Source of the DNA: Bacteroidota bacterium
GTDB taxonomy: Bacteria; Bacteroidota; Bacteroidia; Chitinophagales; LD1
Assembly: GCA_016722375.1 (NCBI GenBank)
Contig: JADKJG010000005.1
Location: 345,367-409,366 of the forward strand
Direction of reading: 5' to 3'
DNA length: 64,000 nucleotides
Below the pieces are notes generated by a model. The model searched no databases. It had not been told where the DNA came from and saw only the letters and a list, made by a program, of their open reading frames with translations. The translations under genes were made by a program, and so were the position numbers. This document shows, in pieces, positions 9,485-18,705 of the stretch. How positions within the stretch are numbered: the stretch's first letter is position 1; every line of letters begins with the position of its first letter.

Positions 9485-9492
9485 TATATTTG
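9485..9492 (+). promoter_or_regulatory. probable -7 promoter box (TATATTTG) for DUF177-rpmF
   Basis: TATATTTG is an exact TAnnTTTG match about 85 bp upstream of the DUF177 start. The -33 region is T-rich without a clear TTG. Confidence 0.45.
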
Positions 9493-9576
9493 CCGTCCTT
9501 TTGGCAAAAACAGTAGTTAAAGTGTTTGAGTTAATAGGTTCGGAATCCGAGTGAAATCATAATATAAATAAGGATT

Positions 9577-10116
9577 GTGAAAGGACTAAGAGAATTTGAA
9601 ATAGCCTTTGTCGGTTTGAGGATTGGCAATCATCAATTCAGTTTTGATATTGACAAAAGGTTCTTCAGTTTTTTCGCCGAATCGCCTGTACAGGATTGTA
9701 AGGTGAAGGTAAAACTGGAGTTGGAGAAAAAGGAAACGTTCTTTGTTTTGAATTTTTTCATTGATGGCACTGTCCGTACCGAGTGCGACCTGTGCTTAGA
9801 GCCATTCGACAAGCAAGTTTTTGGCGACTTTACTTGTTATGTGAAATTCAGCGAGAGCGCTTTGGATTTGAAAGATGAAGATGAAGTGATATTCATTCCA
9901 CCGGATGAAACCATTCTCGATGTTTCACACTTGGTGTATGAGTACATTATTCTTTGCCTTCCCATTCAAAAGAAGGGCTGCCAGAATCCGGGAGAAGAGC
10001 CTCAATGTAATAAGGAGGTATTGAAATATATCATCAACGAAAAAATTGGACAAGAGAGAAAAGAAGAAAAAGATGTTGACCCCAGATGGGCAGCACTTAA
10101 AAATTTGAAGAACTAA
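9577..10116 (+). CDS. YceD/DUF177 family protein (23S rRNA accumulation factor)
   Basis: This 179-residue protein has the DUF177 signature. Two cysteines sit in the conserved C-x-x-C core (RTECDLCLEPF) of a beta-rich domain, followed by an acidic ILDVSHLVYEYIILCLPI segment and a second Cys cluster (KKGCQNPGEEPQCNKE). Family members such as E. coli YceD are tied to 23S rRNA accumulation and are nearly always encoded directly before rpmF, as here. The start is GTG at 9577; no ATG gives a better N-terminus. The usual downstream plsX-fabH genes are replaced by a MATE transporter. Confidence 0.9.
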   Translation: MKGLREFEIAFVGLRIGNHQFSFDIDKRFFSFFAESPVQDCKVKVKLELEKKETFFVLNFFIDGTVRTECDLCLEPFDKQVFGDFTCYVKFSESALDLKDEDEVIFIPPDETILDVSHLVYEYIILCLPIQKKGCQNPGEEPQCNKEVLKYIINEKIGQERKEEKDVDPRWAALKNLKN

Positions 10117-10157
10117 TAAGCCTTAGTATATTTAATCAACTTTAAAAAATAATATTT

Positions 10158-10346
10158 ATGCCACATCCTAAACATAGACTCTCTAAACAGAGAAGAGACA
10201 AAAGAAGAACTCATTACAAAGCCGAAGCTCCTACTACCAGCGTAGATCAGACCACGGGCGAAACACACCTGATGCACCGGGCTCATTGGAGCGAAGATAA
10301 ACTGGTTTATCGCGGTAAGACCGTTTTAGAGAAAACCAAGAAGTAG
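10158..10346 (+). CDS. rpmF: 50S ribosomal protein L32
   Basis: A 62-residue basic protein beginning MPHPKHRLSKQRRDKRRTHY, diagnostic of bacterial L32, with RAHWSEDKLVYRGKTV at the C-terminus. It lacks the four zinc-binding cysteines found in some L32 proteins, so it is the zinc-independent form. It follows DUF177 by 41 bp as one transcription unit and is closed by a terminator. Confidence 0.97.
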   Translation: MPHPKHRLSKQRRDKRRTHYKAEAPTTSVDQTTGETHLMHRAHWSEDKLVYRGKTVLEKTKK

Positions 10347-10375
10347 GCAAGCTACCAAGTAAAAAACTATTTTTT

Positions 10376-10406
10376 CCCCCATCGGCATCTGCTGGTGGGG
10401 TTTTTT
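10376..10406 (+). terminator. intrinsic terminator after rpmF
   Basis: An imperfect stem CCCCATCGGCA / TGCTGGTGGGG, in which short paired blocks alternate with mismatches, is followed by TTTTTT. It lies about 30 bp after the rpmF stop. Confidence 0.75.
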
Positions 10407-10445
10407 ATTTTATCCGGATAAGAATTCCTTCAAGGATATTGATTC

Positions 10446-11801
10446 ATGTTACTATCAGAAATCTATAGAAATAAAGCCCGCGAGGCTTTACGCTTGGCCT
10501 TACCGATTATTATCGGACAATTAGGGCAGGTGTTAATGGGCTTCTTTGACATTATCCAAATAGGAGGACTGGGACAGGAGTATATCGCCGGGGGAGGTTT
10601 TGCCAATAGTATTTATTGGATGACGAACCTGCTTGGCATGGGAATTTTATTTGCAATCTCTACTTTGGTGTCAGAGGTATATGGAGAAAAGCAAAACTGG
10701 AAAGCGATGGCGGTTTACCGATCCGGTATAAAAGTAGCACTGGTACTATCTGTCCTATTTACAGGTGCTATGATGCTCATCACAACCAATATTCATTGGT
10801 TTGGTCAGGATAAAGTGGTAGATCAAATAGCAACCCGTTATTTAAACATCGTTAACTACTCCACCATTTTTGTATTTCTTTTCACAGCCTGCAAGCAACT
10901 GCTGGATGGCATGGGCAGAACAAAAGTGGGAATGGTGGTCACTATTGGCGGCCTGATACTCAATGTGTTCTTAAACTGGATATTTATTTACGGAAACCTA
11001 GGTGTGCCCCGATTAGAAATTGAAGGCGCTGCAATTGCTACCACAATTTCAAGGGTTCTGATGGTGATTGCTTTTTTATCCTTTATTCAATGGGATAAAC
11101 AACTTGGCCAATTAAGAAACGAATACAAGGAAACCGTGGCTGAAGGAATCAGTTACATCCGTATGATTTTAAAAATAGGGATTCCAGCAGGGTTACAATT
11201 CTTTTGGGAAGTGGCCGCTTTTGGCGGTGCTCAAATTATGAGCGGCTGGCTTGGTGTGAAATATGAAGCCGCTCACCTAATTGCTATAGGTTTGGCATCA
11301 ATAACTTTTATGATTTTAACCGGTATTTCTGCGGCGGGCAGTATTCTGGCCGGTTTTGCCTATGGTGCCCGGAACAGAGAAGAAATTCGTATTGCGGGTA
11401 ACACCGCTTTTATGCTGACTATAGCAATAGAAATCCTATTTGCTATCCTGTTTTTATCAGGTGCCCGCTTTCTGCCAACTTTATATACGGACGATACGGA
11501 AGTAATAGCTCTCGCATCTTCCATGCTCCTTTTTGCGGCGTTTTTTCAAATCAGTGACGGTTTACAAGCAGTGGCAGCCGGAGTGCTGCGAGGGGTACAG
11601 GATGTAAAGATTCCGGCAGTTATAGCCTTTGTTTCTTATTGGATGATTATGCTGCCTACTTGCTATTTGCTGACCTTTACATTTGGGTTAGGCTTAAAGG
11701 GAATCTGGATCGGGTTCATTGTCGGTTTGAGTGTCACTGCTGTGATGCAGATTTCAAGATTCAAATGGATGGTACCCAGAATAAAATTTGAGGAAGTATA
11801 A
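10446..11801 (+). CDS. MATE family efflux transporter
   Basis: A 451-residue inner-membrane protein with 12 predicted hydrophobic segments in two homologous halves, typical of NorM/DinF-type multidrug and toxin exporters driven by a Na+ or H+ gradient. The N-terminal half has LALPIIIGQLGQVLMGFFD, the family motif in the first helix. The second half repeats it as ILKIGIPAGLQFFWEVAAFG. GVLRGVQDVKIPAVI near residue 378 is the conserved loop before helix 11. Substrate cannot be inferred. It stands between the rpmF terminator and PBP1A and is likely transcribed alone or read through into PBP1A. Confidence 0.92.
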   Translation: MLLSEIYRNKAREALRLALPIIIGQLGQVLMGFFDIIQIGGLGQEYIAGGGFANSIYWMTNLLGMGILFAISTLVSEVYGEKQNWKAMAVYRSGIKVALVLSVLFTGAMMLITTNIHWFGQDKVVDQIATRYLNIVNYSTIFVFLFTACKQLLDGMGRTKVGMVVTIGGLILNVFLNWIFIYGNLGVPRLEIEGAAIATTISRVLMVIAFLSFIQWDKQLGQLRNEYKETVAEGISYIRMILKIGIPAGLQFFWEVAAFGGAQIMSGWLGVKYEAAHLIAIGLASITFMILTGISAAGSILAGFAYGARNREEIRIAGNTAFMLTIAIEILFAILFLSGARFLPTLYTDDTEVIALASSMLLFAAFFQISDGLQAVAAGVLRGVQDVKIPAVIAFVSYWMIMLPTCYLLTFTFGLGLKGIWIGFIVGLSVTAVMQISRFKWMVPRIKFEEV

Positions 11802-11862
11802 ACTCAGTTTGCTCTCCGATGATTACTATCTGACCATTTCATAAAAAAGAACACTTTCTTTC

Positions 11863-11870
11863 TACATTTA
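11863..11870 (+). promoter_or_regulatory. possible -7 promoter box (TACATTTA) for PBP1A
   Basis: TACATTTA differs from the TAnnTTTG consensus at the last base and lies 6 bp before the GTG start, so the transcript would have a very short leader. No clear -33 element was seen. Confidence 0.3.
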
Positions 11871-11876
11871 CCCTCG

Positions 11877-14102
11877 GTGCGCAAAAAAATCTATTTAGGT
11901 CTCTGGGCTATGTTTTTAGTGGGTGTTTCTACTATCATCCTACTGTTTTACCTCATAGCAAATGGGAAGATGGGCTATATGCCCACCTTTGAAGATCTTG
12001 AAAATCCAAACAATAGCTTGGCTACCGAGGTCATCACCACCGATCAGAAAATCATCGGAAAATTTTATCTTGAGAACCGGAGCAATGTTGCCTACGAAAA
12101 CCTCAATTCCAATTTAAAAAATGCTCTTCTGGCAACAGAAGACATTCGGTATTTCAGTCATACTGGAGTAGATTTCAGGGCGTTACTCCGCGTCATCAAA
12201 GGTCTGTTTACCGGTGAAAGCCAGGGAGGAGGCAGCACAATCACACAACAATTAGCCAAGAATCTATTTCCCCGTGAGCGGTTAAATAAAATTCAACTAG
12301 CATTTCGAAAATTTAAGGAGTGGATTATAGCCGTCAAGTTAGAACGTGCTTATACAAAGGAGGAAATCATGGCCATGTATTTCAACACCGTTCCTTTTAG
12401 CGACAATGCCTATGGGGTGAAATCTGCAGCTCATGTGTACTTTGGCAAAGCAGTAGATTCTCTTCAGATAGAAGAAGCCGCTGTATTGGTAGGTATGCTG
12501 AAAGCTCCCAGCTATTTTAATCCCCGCTCACATACCGAAACCTCAAGGCAGCGGAGAAACGTTGTGATTGACCAGATGTGCACCTACCGGTTTATTACAA
12601 AAGAACAAAGAGATTCCCTGTTTAAACTACCTATTAAACTCGATTTTCATGCAGATACTCAGGTGGAGGGAATTGCACCCTACTTCAGAGAATACCTACG
12701 ACTGTGGATGAAGAACTGGTGCGAAACACATAGCAAACCGGATGGAAGTAAATACAGTTTATATAAAGACGGTTTGAAAATTTACACCACGTTGGATTCG
12801 AGGTTACAGACTTATGCAGAAGAAGCTCAACGAGAGCATTTGAGCGAAGTGCAGAAATTATTTTTTGAACATTGGAAAGGCAAAGACCCCTGGAAAGATT
12901 TTCCTACGGAATGGAAGGCGATGTATCAGCACCATCCACGTTATGTAGAATTAAAAAAAGAGGGGAAAACAGAAGCTGAGATTGACCGGGAAATGAATAA
13001 ACCCGAAATGAGAAAAATATTTTCGTACGATGGTGGCGAAAAAGATACGCTCATCAGCATCTATGACTCCATTCGCTACCATCGGATGATTTTACAAAAC
13101 GGTTTTCTCGCCGTTGATCCCGAATCTGGTTTCGTCCGTGCCTGGGTTGGCGGAGTGAACTACAAATACTTTCAATACGACCATGTCAACATCAATACCA
13201 AGCGACAGATTGGTTCTACTTTCAAACCCTTTGTTTACACGGTGGCTATCCGAGATAAAGGATACTCCCCCTGCTTCCGGGTTCCAAACCAGCCCGTCAC
13301 TTTTGAGAAAGGCGATCCCAAGTTTAACTTGATTCAAAACTGGACGCCGCGCAATAGCGATGGTAAATACGGGGGCACATTAAGTTTAAAGCAAGCGTTA
13401 GCCAATTCGGTGAATGTGGTGACGGCTTATTTAATGCATGAAATAGGTCCCGAAGCCGTTATTAGATTGGTGCAAACTATGGGTATAAAAAGTGAGATAC
13501 CGGTTCAGCCCTCTATCTGTCTCGGCACACCTGATATTTCGCTGTTCGAGATGGTCGGAGCATACACCACCTATGCCAACAGCGGGACCCATGTCGAGCC
13601 TATGTTCGTTACGCGCATTGAAGATAAAAACGGGAATGTGCTTCAAGATTTTGTAGCGAATAAAAATGAAGCACTTGATGAGCAGACCACTTACGTGATG
13701 GTAGAGCTATTGCGCAACGTTGTGTTGGGTGGAACTGGTGTTCGTTTACGCTATCGCTATAAACTGATGAATGACATTTTCGGCAAGACCGGTACAACCC
13801 AAAACTATTCTGATGGTTGGTTCATCGGTTGCACCCCTGATTTAATTGCCGGTTCTTGGACAGGCTGCGATGACCGCTATATCCGCTTCCGAAGTATGCA
13901 ATATGGGCAAGGGGCTAGCACCGCTTTGCCTATATGGGCTAAGTTTTTCCAAAAAGTTTATGCAGACAGCCTCAATTTCCATCAGGAAATCAATCCTGAA
14001 CATCGCTTTCAGCCTCCGGTAGAAAAGATGACTATCGAACTGGACTGTAGTAAATTCAGCGGAGGCAGCAGCGGCCGGGTGAAAGGTAGCGAATATGAGT
14101 AA
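11877..14102 (+). CDS. penicillin-binding protein 1A (bifunctional glycosyltransferase/transpeptidase)
   Basis: A 741-residue class A PBP that polymerises and cross-links peptidoglycan on the outer face of the inner membrane. One N-terminal transmembrane helix is followed by the GT51 domain (ATEDIRYFSHTGVDFRALLR with the catalytic Glu, and QGGGSTITQQLAKNLFPRE). The transpeptidase domain carries the SxxK nucleophile in GSTFKPFVYT, SVN in LANSVNVVTAY and KTGTT near residue 638. The start is GTG at 11877, because no ATG precedes the transmembrane helix. uvrC begins 3 bp after the stop, so the two are co-transcribed. Confidence 0.95.
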   Translation: MRKKIYLGLWAMFLVGVSTIILLFYLIANGKMGYMPTFEDLENPNNSLATEVITTDQKIIGKFYLENRSNVAYENLNSNLKNALLATEDIRYFSHTGVDFRALLRVIKGLFTGESQGGGSTITQQLAKNLFPRERLNKIQLAFRKFKEWIIAVKLERAYTKEEIMAMYFNTVPFSDNAYGVKSAAHVYFGKAVDSLQIEEAAVLVGMLKAPSYFNPRSHTETSRQRRNVVIDQMCTYRFITKEQRDSLFKLPIKLDFHADTQVEGIAPYFREYLRLWMKNWCETHSKPDGSKYSLYKDGLKIYTTLDSRLQTYAEEAQREHLSEVQKLFFEHWKGKDPWKDFPTEWKAMYQHHPRYVELKKEGKTEAEIDREMNKPEMRKIFSYDGGEKDTLISIYDSIRYHRMILQNGFLAVDPESGFVRAWVGGVNYKYFQYDHVNINTKRQIGSTFKPFVYTVAIRDKGYSPCFRVPNQPVTFEKGDPKFNLIQNWTPRNSDGKYGGTLSLKQALANSVNVVTAYLMHEIGPEAVIRLVQTMGIKSEIPVQPSICLGTPDISLFEMVGAYTTYANSGTHVEPMFVTRIEDKNGNVLQDFVANKNEALDEQTTYVMVELLRNVVLGGTGVRLRYRYKLMNDIFGKTGTTQNYSDGWFIGCTPDLIAGSWTGCDDRYIRFRSMQYGQGASTALPIWAKFFQKVYADSLNFHQEINPEHRFQPPVEKMTIELDCSKFSGGSSGRVKGSEYE

Positions 14103-14105
14103 GGC

Positions 14106-15922
14106 ATGACCTCCGAAGAATTCAAATCCTATCGAGATGCCATTCCAAATGAATCGGGCATTTACAAATACCTGAATGAAGAACGTCAGATTCTCTACAT
14201 CGGTAAGGCCAAAGACCTGAAGAAAAGAGTCTCCTCCTACTTCACCAAAAACGATCACTCGAACCGTATCGCGCGCATGATTCATTTCATTCGAGATATT
14301 GAGTTCGTGATTGTAGATACCGAGCAAGATGCCTTGCTGCTCGAAAATTCACTCATCAAAAAATATCTGCCGCGCTATAACGTGATGTTGCGCGACGATA
14401 GAACCTATCCCTTTATCTGCATCAAAAGGAACCCTTCCCGCGTGTGTTCTTCACGCGCAATGTGATTAAAGATGGATCAGAATATCTCGGCCCCTACACT
14501 TCCATATTCAATGCGCGGATTGTACTCGACCTGATGAAGAGTATTTTTCCGCTGCGCACCTGCAACTTGGTGCTTACAGATAAAAATATTCAGGCCGGGA
14601 AATTCAAAGTATGCCTGGAGTATCATCTCAAGAATTGTCTTGGCCCCTGCGAAGGCTTGCAAACTGCGGAAGAGTACAACGAAAACATCCAGCAAATCCG
14701 CAACATCCTCAAAAGTAATTTTGTATCGGTCAAAAATTATCTGACCAAGAAGATGAATGAATACGCCGACCAACTTCAATTTGAAAAGGCAGAAGAATTC
14801 CGGAAGAAGATTGACATGCTGAGCGATTATGAAAGTAAATCCACGATTGTCAATCCCAAGTTGACTGATATAGATGTGTATGGTTACACCGAATCCAGCG
14901 CAGCGGCCTTTATGAATTATCTCAAAATCATAAACGGAACCGTAGTGAAGACCCGCGCCATTGAGGTGAAGAAAATTCTGGATGAAACCAGAGAAGAACT
15001 TTTGCTTCGTGCAATAACGGAACATTCACTGTCCGAAACAGAACCGGCAGCCGAAATCATCATTCCTTTTGAGATTGAATTTCCTGTGGCGAATATCAAA
15101 CTGACCATACCACAAGTGGGTGATAAAAAACGCCTGCTTGATTTAGCTTTAAAGAATGCCCTCTATATGCGCGAGGAACGGGTGCGCCAAAACATGACAC
15201 CCGAAGAAAAGAAGCCTGGGTTCCGCATTATGAAAACGCTGAAAGAAGATTTGAAACTCACCGAACTGCCGCGCCATATCGAGTGCTTTGACAACTCAAA
15301 CATACAAGGCACCCACCCCGTGAGTGCCTGTGTAGTATTTAAAGAAGCAAAGCCCTCAAAAAAAGATTATCGCCACTTCAACATCAAAACAGTGGAAGGC
15401 CCCGATGATTTTGCTTCGATGGAGGAAGTAATTACCCGTCGCTATAAACGAATGTTGGACGAAGGCTTAGACTTGCCTCAACTCATTATTGTGGATGGTG
15501 GCAAAGGGCAACTCAGTTCTGCGGTGCATGCGCTGGAGCAGTTGGGCATTTATGGAAAAGTAGCCATTGTGGGAATAGCCAAGCGGCTGGAAGAAATATA
15601 TTTCCCCGACGATTCGCTGCCGCTCTACATCAACAAAAAATCAGAATCGCTTCGTCTCATCCAGCGCATGAGGGACGAAGCCCACCGCTTCGGCATTATG
15701 CATCACCGTTTGCGCCGTAGCAAAGCAGCCATCAACTCTGAACTGCTCAACATAAAAGGCATTGGTAAAAAAACGTTTGAACTGCTCATTAAACATTTCA
15801 AGAGCGTGAAAAAAATCAAGGAAGCCTCTTTAGAAGAATTGAAAGAAGTGTTGGGCGAAAAGAAAGCGATGGTCGTGATGGAGGGGTTGAAAGGGGGGAA
15901 TAATTCAGGCGAAAAAGAATAG
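14106..15922 (+). CDS. uvrC: excinuclease ABC subunit C (frameshifted)
   Basis: UvrC makes both incisions in UvrABC nucleotide excision repair. The N-terminal GIY-YIG nuclease is clear (SGIYKYLNEERQILYIGKAK). So are the UVR helix, the RNase H-like nuclease (HIECFDNSNIQGTHPVS; LIIVDGGKGQLSSAV) and the C-terminal helix-hairpin-helix pair (LNIKGIGKKTFELL). The gene is split: the first frame stops at 14465 and the second is open across the join. Restoring one A to the AAAA run at 14424-14427 gives FICIKKEPFPRVFFTRN, the expected conserved sequence, and a normal protein of about 605 residues. A single-base sequencing or consensus deletion is more likely than loss of this core repair gene. Confidence 0.93.
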
Positions 15923-16058
15923 TCTGAGCATCTTTGTCTGTACAATCTCAAAAAATGACAATTGGGAGTTATACAAATCTCATCCATTTCATCAAAAATC
16001 CAATACAAATTATCTTCATCTAAACTCTAAACACTTGGTGGACAGGCATTTATAAAAT

Positions 16059-16299
16059 AGGTACCGAATAGCTGCAAACAGGTACCGATCTTTGGCTAAC
16101 AGGTACCGAATCGTCGCTAACAGGGACCTGTCTCTTGCTAACAGGTACCGAGTAGCTGCTAACAGGGACCTGTCTCTTGCTAACAGGTACCAGAATAGCC
16201 GCTAACAGGCACCTGTCTCTTACTAACAGGTACCGAGTAGCTGCTAACAGGGACCTGTCTCTTGCTAACAGGCACCGGTTACGAGGAGATCGGTGCCTG
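16059..16299. repeat. 21-bp tandem repeat array, family A, copy 1
   Basis: About eleven imperfect 21-bp units occupy the intergenic region between uvrC and the SCO1 gene. Two unit types mostly alternate. One contains GGTACCGAGTAGCTGCTAAC and the other GGGACCTGTCTCTTGCTAAC; all end in CTAAC or a close variant. Most of the first type carry the palindrome GGTACC. One unit is 22 bp, which breaks any reading frame and argues against a coding role. The array ends in a perfect inverted repeat, CAGGCACCG (16269-16277) with CGGTGCCTG (16291-16299). The rest of the 630-bp gap on either side shows nothing recognisable. Confidence 0.9.
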
Positions 16300-16554
16300 T
16301 TACGAAGAAAGACGTCCTTTCTAAGAATCAAACGGTCAAAGTGGCAGGTCAAGCTGCTGATTTGGCAAACGGAAGGATACTTCCACCACGGTCACAGGTC
16401 TATATTTTGTTAAAACAGAGATGTATTACGGTATCATAGCCTACAAAACGATTAGAACGGTGGAGTTGAATTCAATTCGTCCTCATTTCTGACTTTATTT
16501 GCATCTGCTTTAGTGGCCTGTAGGGGTCTGGTCACTATTCATTCAAAGAACAAC

Positions 16555-17301
16555 ATGAATTTAAAAAGGAATAAAATTATTGGATTGATATTGGCAATAG
16601 CGGCACCGGTCGTCCTCACCTTCTTTTTCAAATGGTATATAGAGAAGCAAAATCTGTCGCGCGAGCAGAATCGGCCACATTCACCGGGCAAGATGTTTGC
16701 CTCCGGCGTACAGGAAACCACCGATTTCGATGGAGAAAAGTCGGTAGATTCGGTCTATCACTCCATTCCCAATATGAAATTTGAAACTCAGAGCGGCGAT
16801 TCACTGGCTTTAGATTCGCTGCGCGGAAAAATTTATATCGCTGATTTCTTCTTCGCCAGTTGTCCCGGCATTTGTCCCAAGATGAACCATAGCCTAGAGC
16901 GGGTGCAGCAAGCATTTATTAAGGATGGTAATTTCCGACTAGTATCATTCACGGTAGATCCGGAGCGCGACACGATAGATGTTTTGCGCCGCTATGCCAA
17001 TGAGCACAATGCTATTCCGGGCAAGTGGTATTTTTTACGCCAGAACCGGGAAAATATTTTCCGATTGGCCAGCGAAGGTTTTTTTCTGACGGCTAAAGAA
17101 GATGACGGCGGCGGACCGGAAGATTTTATCCATAGCGAGAAACTGGTGATGGTAGATCAACAGGGTAATATCCGCGGATATTATAGCGGGGTGGACAGTA
17201 GCACCGTGAATAAGCTGATGGCGGATGTAGTATTGTTGCTGCGCGAAAGTGAAGGTCGGAAAAGTTTTGGCGGTGGGTTCAAGAACAAAACAAAAAAATA
17301 G
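16555..17301 (+). CDS. SCO1/SenC family copper chaperone
   Basis: A membrane-anchored thioredoxin-fold protein that delivers copper to the CuA or CuB site of cytochrome oxidase. I chose the ATG at 16555 (MNLKRNKIIGLILAI), which places the single transmembrane helix at the N-terminus; an in-frame ATG at 16513 adds 14 residues of unlikely sequence. The copper-binding CxxxC is in FFFASCPGICPKMN and the distal His in DFIHSEKLVMVD. SFTVDPERDT is a conserved family motif. DUF420, a small CxxC membrane protein and a PH-domain protein follow at close spacing, making a respiratory assembly cluster, although the oxidase genes are outside the window. Confidence 0.92.
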   Translation: MNLKRNKIIGLILAIAAPVVLTFFFKWYIEKQNLSREQNRPHSPGKMFASGVQETTDFDGEKSVDSVYHSIPNMKFETQSGDSLALDSLRGKIYIADFFFASCPGICPKMNHSLERVQQAFIKDGNFRLVSFTVDPERDTIDVLRRYANEHNAIPGKWYFLRQNRENIFRLASEGFFLTAKEDDGGGPEDFIHSEKLVMVDQQGNIRGYYSGVDSSTVNKLMADVVLLLRESEGRKSFGGGFKNKTKK

Positions 17302-17312
17302 GTGAAGCAATC

Positions 17313-17861
17313 ATGTTAGGTGCCACTATTAAAAGAAACGACCAACTGGCCTATTGGTTGATCGGTATTGTATCCGTCATTGTTTTTGCCGCTGTGGTAC
17401 TTCTGAAAAACAATCCCTTTTCGGTGACTTTAGGTTTTGATGCGCACATTTTTGCAAAGATGAATGCGGTGATTAATTCTCTGGTTTCAGTTCTATTAGT
17501 TACCGGATATGTTTTGGTAATGAAAAAGAAATATGAAGCACATAGAGCAGCGATGCTCGGAGCTATCCTTCTCTCAGTTCTCTTTTTGGTTTCCTACATC
17601 GCCCATCATCTCTTTGCCGGAGAAACTAAGTTTGGGGGTATCGGAGCTATCCGATATTTCTACTTCTTCATTCTCATCACACATATTGTGTTGGCCGGAA
17701 TAATCCTCCCTTTTATTCTCTATACCGCTTACCAAAGTTTATCGGGACAGTTTGCGAAGCACAAAAAAATAGCACGCATCACCTTTCCAATCTGGCTCTA
17801 TGTATCTATCACAGGAGTACTGGTCTATCTGATGATTTCTCCCTATTACCAACTCGCCTAA
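17313..17861 (+). CDS. DUF420 domain-containing membrane protein
   Basis: A 182-residue protein with five hydrophobic segments and conserved histidines (FDAHIFAKMNAVINS, SYIAHHLFAGETKF, LITHIVLAGIILPF, AKHKKIARITFPIWLY). The pattern fits the DUF420 (YozB/CtaM-like) family, whose Staphylococcus member CtaM is needed for haem-copper oxidase function. The gene starts 12 bp after the SCO1 stop and is therefore co-transcribed with it. An oxidase assembly role is inferred from family and neighbours. Confidence 0.88.
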   Translation: MLGATIKRNDQLAYWLIGIVSVIVFAAVVLLKNNPFSVTLGFDAHIFAKMNAVINSLVSVLLVTGYVLVMKKKYEAHRAAMLGAILLSVLFLVSYIAHHLFAGETKFGGIGAIRYFYFFILITHIVLAGIILPFILYTAYQSLSGQFAKHKKIARITFPIWLYVSITGVLVYLMISPYYQLA

Positions 17862-17906
17862 ATCTTCTTTAATGAAGCAGACTTAAAACATCCTTATATT
17901 TACCAG

Positions 17907-18143
17907 ATGAAACGTTGGATTGCACTTGCTTTTTTTATCCTTATTATTCTCACACTCTCGTATTCTGACTCGGCTGCTCAATGTGCCATGTGTCAAGCCA
18001 CGGCAGAGTCTTCACACGGAGCCGGTGCCTCTGTGGCGGAAGGACTGAATAAAGGAATCCTCTACATCTTCATGATGCCTTATCTCATCATAGGCACCAT
18101 TGGCTTTTTTTGGTGGAAAGCCAGAAAGAAGGCGCAGGGATGA
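17907..18143 (+). CDS. small CxxC membrane protein of the SCO1 cluster
   Basis: This 78-residue protein has a signal peptide or first helix (LAFFILIILTLSYSDSAA) directly followed by QCAMCQATAES, then a second transmembrane helix (GILYIFMMPYLIIGTIGFF) and a basic tail. I know no named function. Its place behind SCO1 and DUF420 and its exported CxxC suggest redox or metal handling during oxidase assembly; that is inference only. It lies 45 bp after DUF420. Confidence 0.7.
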   Translation: MKRWIALAFFILIILTLSYSDSAAQCAMCQATAESSHGAGASVAEGLNKGILYIFMMPYLIIGTIGFFWWKARKKAQG

Positions 18144-18149
18144 ACTTAA

Positions 18150-18650
18150 ATGAAATCGGTAAAGTTTAAGGCCTCCTTCGATAAGAAAACAATGATCATT
18201 TCGTCGTTGGTAGGTGCATTATTCATCGGACAAACGGTTTTCTTTTTGGTGTTTTCCAATTTGAATTCTACCTTGACTGCGGTCATTGCAATCTCTTTGT
18301 GGCTCATTTTTGTCCTTTGTTATGGATTTCATCCGGCGGGATACGAGTGTACAGAAGCTGCCATCATTATAAAAACACCGTTCAGATCTATCGTTTATCC
18401 GAAAGCCGAAATGGACAAAATAAGAAGAGCCGGAGACGAAGAAATGGTAAGTTCTATTCGGACGTTTGGTGTGGGAGGCTTGTTTGGCTATTATGGCAAG
18501 TTCTACAATCGCCATCTCGGACACATGACATGGTACGCCAGTCAGGGTAAAAATTGGGTCATATTATTGACCAAAAACGGGAAGAATATAGTGCTTACTC
18601 CAGACAACCCGCAGCAATTTATTGAGACTTTACAAGGCTCTTTATCCTGA
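18150..18650 (+). CDS. bacterial PH-domain-like membrane protein
   Basis: A 166-residue protein with two N-terminal transmembrane helices (IISSLVGALFIGQTVFFLVF and a second near residues 40-60). A soluble domain follows with the pattern of bacterial PH domains: ECTEAAIIIKTPFRSIVYP, then FGVGGLFGYYGKFYN and NWVILLTKNGKNIVLTPDNP. The function is unknown. It starts 6 bp after the CxxC protein and probably belongs to the same transcript. The E1 dehydrogenase starts 55 bp after its stop. Confidence 0.6.
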   Translation: MKSVKFKASFDKKTMIISSLVGALFIGQTVFFLVFSNLNSTLTAVIAISLWLIFVLCYGFHPAGYECTEAAIIIKTPFRSIVYPKAEMDKIRRAGDEEMVSSIRTFGVGGLFGYYGKFYNRHLGHMTWYASQGKNWVILLTKNGKNIVLTPDNPQQFIETLQGSLS

Positions 18651-18705
18651 TTTATATAGGGTTTCGTCACTCATCTGCATTATATTCGCGGCAGATTTGA
18701 GGATT

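Noticed and set aside
14424..14427. Programmed -1 ribosomal frameshifting in uvrC, cysS, polA and the MbnH-like gene
   Set aside because: No slippery heptamer suits tandem slippage, the runs are only four bases, and these families are not known to use recoding. Single-base indels explain all four.
16059..16299. CRISPR array
   Set aside because: Units are contiguous 21-bp repeats of two alternating types with no unique spacers, and no cas gene is in the window. The same applies to 32461-32733 and 47828-48018.
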